Assembly: GCF_029428675.1 (NCBI RefSeq)
Contig: NZ_JAJNEL010000001.1
Span: 5,022,001-5,086,000, forward strand
DNA length: 64,000 nucleotides
Source: Streptomyces sp. JH14
GTDB taxonomy: Bacteria > Actinomycetota > Actinomycetes > Streptomycetales > Streptomycetaceae
Reading direction: 5' to 3'
In this document: positions 59,578-64,000 of the stretch, one piece after another
How positions within the stretch are numbered: position 1 is the first letter of the stretch
Layout of the letters: every line of letters starts with the position of its first letter
Made by a program: the position numbers and the translations under genes
The notes under the pieces: model-generated
Database searches by the model: none
Told to the model about the DNA's origin: nothing
Seen by the model: only the letters and a program-made list of their open reading frames with translations

Positions 59578-61454
59578 CGGGCGCTGCCCTCCTCGGCAGG
59601 GACATCCATGGCACGTGCGCCGTCGCCGGACACGTATGCGGCAAGCGTGTCCTCGGCGGCCTCGTAGGCGGTGGGTTCAGCGGACAGCGAGCTCTCGGCG
59701 CCGGACATCAGCCAGGCGTACTCGGCGTTGCTCCGCAGCAGTTCCTGGTGCGTACCGACCGCGCTGATCCTGCCCTCCGACAGCAGCGCGACCCGGTCCG
59801 CGAGCATCACCGTGGACGGCCGGTGCGCGACCACGACGGCCGTGGTCGACTCCAGCACACGCCGCAGGGCGGCCTCGACCAGCGTCTCCGTGTGCACATC
59901 CAGTGCCGAGAGCGGGTCGTCGAGCACCAGGAAGCGCGGCTGCCCGACGACGGCGCGGGCCAGCGCGAGGCGCTGCCGCTGACCGCCGGAGAGGCTGAGT
60001 CCCTGTTCGCCGACCTGGGTGTCGACACCCTGCGGCAGGTCGTGCACGAAGTCGGCCTGCGCGATCGACAGCGCCCGCCGCAGGTCGTCCTCCCCGGCGC
60101 CCTCGGCGCCCATGAGGACGTTCTCCCCGACGGTCGCGGAGAAGAGCGTCGGCTCCTCGAACGCCACGGACACCAGCTTGCGCAGCCGCTCGCGCGGCAT
60201 GTCGGTGATGTCGACGCCGTCCAGCGTGATCCGCCCGGCGGTGGCGTCGTGCAGCCGCGGCACGAGCGCGGTGAGCGTCGTCTTCCCGGATCCCGTGGCC
60301 CCGACCAGGGCCATCGTCTCCCCGGGGCGGATCCGCAGATCGATCCGGGTGAGTACGGGTACGGATCCGGCCTCCGCGTCGGGGTAGCGGAACTCGACTC
60401 CTTCGAAGACCATTCCGTCGGTCCCGGACGGCTCGGCGGACACGTCGCCGGCCGTCTCGTGTTCCTCCGCCACGTCCATCACCTCGAAGAACCGCTCGGT
60501 CGCAGTCGCCGACTCCTGGCTCATCGCCAGCAGGAAGCCGATCGACTCGACCGGCCACCGCAGCGCCAGCGCGGTCGACAGGAACGCGACCAGCGTGCCC
60601 GCCGACAGATCCCCGTCCGCGACCTGGATGGTGCCGAGCACGAGCGCCGCCCCGATGGCCAACTCGGGGATCGTGGTGATGAAGGCCCAGATGCCCGCCA
60701 GCAACCGTGCCTTGTCGAGTTCCGTGCCGCGCAGCCGCTGCGACAGGCCGTGGAAGGCGAGCGCCTGGCTGCGGTGCCGGCCGAACCCCTTGATGATGCG
60801 GATGCCGAGCACGCTCTCCTCGACGACCGTGGTCAGGTCGCCGACCTGGTCCTGGGCCTTGCGCGCCACCAGTGCGTACTTCGTCTCGAAGACCGAGCAG
60901 AGGATCACCAGCGGTACGACCGGCGCCAGCAGCACCAGGCCCAGCGTCCACTGCTGGACCAGCAGAATGATGAAACCGGCCAGAATCGTGGTGGCGTTGA
61001 CCAGCAGGAACGTCAGCGGAAAGGCCAGGAACATGCGCAGCAGCATCAGATCCGTGGTTCCGCGCGACAGCAGCTGGCCCGACGCCCAGCGGTCGTGGAA
61101 GGCCACCGGCAGCCGCTGCAGATGCCGGTAGAGATCGGCCCGCATCGACGCCTCGACACCCGCCAGCGGGCGCGCCACCATCCATCGCCGCAGTCCGAAC
61201 AGGAGCGCCTCGGCGATGCCCAGCAGGAGCAGGTAGAGCGCGCCGAGCCAGACTCCGCCCGGATCGTGGTGTGCGACCGGTCCGTCCACGATCCACTTCA
61301 GTACGAGGGGGATCACCAGGCCGAGGCAGGAGGCGACGACCGCCACGCCGGCCGCGCCGAACAGACGGATCCGGACAGGCTTCACATAAGGCCACAACCG
61401 CAGCAGGGAGCGCGCGGCGGACCGGTCCTTGGGCTCTACATGGTTCTCGGGCAT
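59574..61454 (-). CDS. ABC exporter half-transporter (non-catalytic partner)
   Basis: 626 residues. Six-helix membrane domain (about 28-320) and nucleotide-binding domain (about 355-590) with Walker A GATGSGKTT, Q-loop region VAFEEPTLFSATVGENVL (Gln replaced by Glu), perfect signature LSLSGGQRQRLALARA, Walker B FLVLDDPLSALD with Asp in place of the catalytic Glu, and VVVAHRPST. The C-terminal tail of 35 residues is Ala/Glu-rich. TAGGCT ends 8 nt before the ATG (61463-61468 on the minus strand), so the operon is probably leaderless. With the next gene it forms a typical asymmetric heterodimer. Confidence 0.9.
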   Translation of the reverse strand: MPENHVEPKDRSAARSLLRLWPYVKPVRIRLFGAAGVAVVASCLGLVIPLVLKWIVDGPVAHHDPGGVWLGALYLLLLGIAEALLFGLRRWMVARPLAGVEASMRADLYRHLQRLPVAFHDRWASGQLLSRGTTDLMLLRMFLAFPLTFLLVNATTILAGFIILLVQQWTLGLVLLAPVVPLVILCSVFETKYALVARKAQDQVGDLTTVVEESVLGIRIIKGFGRHRSQALAFHGLSQRLRGTELDKARLLAGIWAFITTIPELAIGAALVLGTIQVADGDLSAGTLVAFLSTALALRWPVESIGFLLAMSQESATATERFFEVMDVAEEHETAGDVSAEPSGTDGMVFEGVEFRYPDAEAGSVPVLTRIDLRIRPGETMALVGATGSGKTTLTALVPRLHDATAGRITLDGVDITDMPRERLRKLVSVAFEEPTLFSATVGENVLMGAEGAGEDDLRRALSIAQADFVHDLPQGVDTQVGEQGLSLSGGQRQRLALARAVVGQPRFLVLDDPLSALDVHTETLVEAALRRVLESTTAVVVAHRPSTVMLADRVALLSEGRISAVGTHQELLRSNAEYAWLMSGAESSLSAEPTAYEAAEDTLAAYVSGDGARAMDVPAEEGSAR

Positions 61455-61781
61455 CAGGGGCGAGCCTACGGTTCACCACTGACATCGCTCATCTGGTTTT
61501 TTCTCGCCGTGTCGACATGTTCCCCCCACGCGGCGGGTCCGGGGCCGCGCGTCGCACCAGGGATCAGCCGATCGGCCGACACCGATCGGAGCGCAAGGGC
61601 CGATGCCCTGCGGGCCTGCCCGGCGCGATTCCCGTACCCCTGGCCACCATCGAAGTGAACGGGCGTGGCCGACCGCGACCGGGTGACGCACCCGCTCGCG
61701 CCCGGCCCCGGGAGAGCGGGCCGAGGGCGGGGCTCACGGGGCGCCGGAGCTGTACAGCGTCCTCCCCGGCCCCCGCCGTCC
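61455..61781. other. Gap between glgX and the ABC exporter operon
   Basis: About 327 bp with no credible gene. Two CCGATCGG palindromes (61568-61575 and 61582-61589) lie 14 bp apart, about 115 bp upstream of the first ABC gene; with the -10 at 61463-61468 they are possible regulator sites. No strong terminator for glgX is evident. Confidence 0.5.
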
Positions 61782-63998
<2,217 letters not shown>

Positions 63999-64000
63999 CG

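Overview
The window is high-GC actinobacterial DNA and is almost certainly from a Streptomyces chromosome. The signs are strong third-codon G/C bias, many GTG starts, 4-bp GTGA/ATGA gene overlaps, frequent leaderless promoters (a TANNNT hexamer 6-8 nt before the start codon), and a gene order I recognise from memory as the S. coelicolor region around SCO5397 to SCO5456 (scy, methylmalonyl-CoA epimerase, meaB, icmA, pyk-ackA-pta-pfkA, glgB-pep2-treS-glgE-glgP). I see 45 protein genes (scy is cut by the left edge and glgX may continue past the right edge), and no rRNA, tRNA, CRISPR array, insertion sequence or phage gene.

Layout. 1-4.4 kb: the polarity coiled-coil protein Scy, methylmalonyl-CoA epimerase, a thiolase and the MeaB chaperone GTPase. 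4.5-8.2 kb: a PepSY secreted protein divergent from an OmpR-type two-component system, then a MarR regulator. 8.4-12.3 kb: three tandem AIM24-family genes, two DUF3817 membrane proteins, a thiamine-binding MTH1187-type protein and a second MarR. 12.4-16.1 kb: isobutyryl-CoA mutase large subunit (icmA) behind a 24-bp palindromic operator, a TetR regulator and a thioredoxin-TPR protein. 16.6-19.2 kb: a DUF6230, DUF6114 and secreted-protein cassette of unknown function. 19.3-25.5 kb: central carbon genes pta-ackA-pyk, divergent from pfkA.

25.6-32.7 kb: a sugar ABC importer lacking its ATPase, and a CitA/CitB-like two-component system divergent from a dicarboxylate symporter. 32.8-38.3 kb: secreted GH16 glucanase with a CebR-like operator, a merR-thioredoxin pair, a TIGR04222 membrane protein and a secreted adenosine deaminase. 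38.6-50 kb: the GlgE glucan pathway (glgB, maltokinase, treS, glgE) divergent from glgP. 50-54 kb: secreted alginate lyase and M4 metalloprotease. 53.9-61.5 kb: four ABC exporter half-transporters forming two apparent heterodimers, one with strikingly complementary broken ATPase motifs. The right end is glgX.

Together these are mostly vegetative metabolism and storage genes. Trehalose is converted by TreS to maltose, phosphorylated by the maltokinase, polymerised by GlgE, branched by GlgB, and degraded by GlgP and GlgX. Glycolysis and acetate overflow (pfkA, pyk, pta, ackA) and propionyl/isobutyryl-CoA handling (mce, meaB, icmA) sit nearby. The least explained material is the DUF6230/DUF6114 cassette with its twin upstream dyads, the PepSY/two-component unit with shared Asp/His-rich segments, the AIM24 trio, and several strong palindromes.
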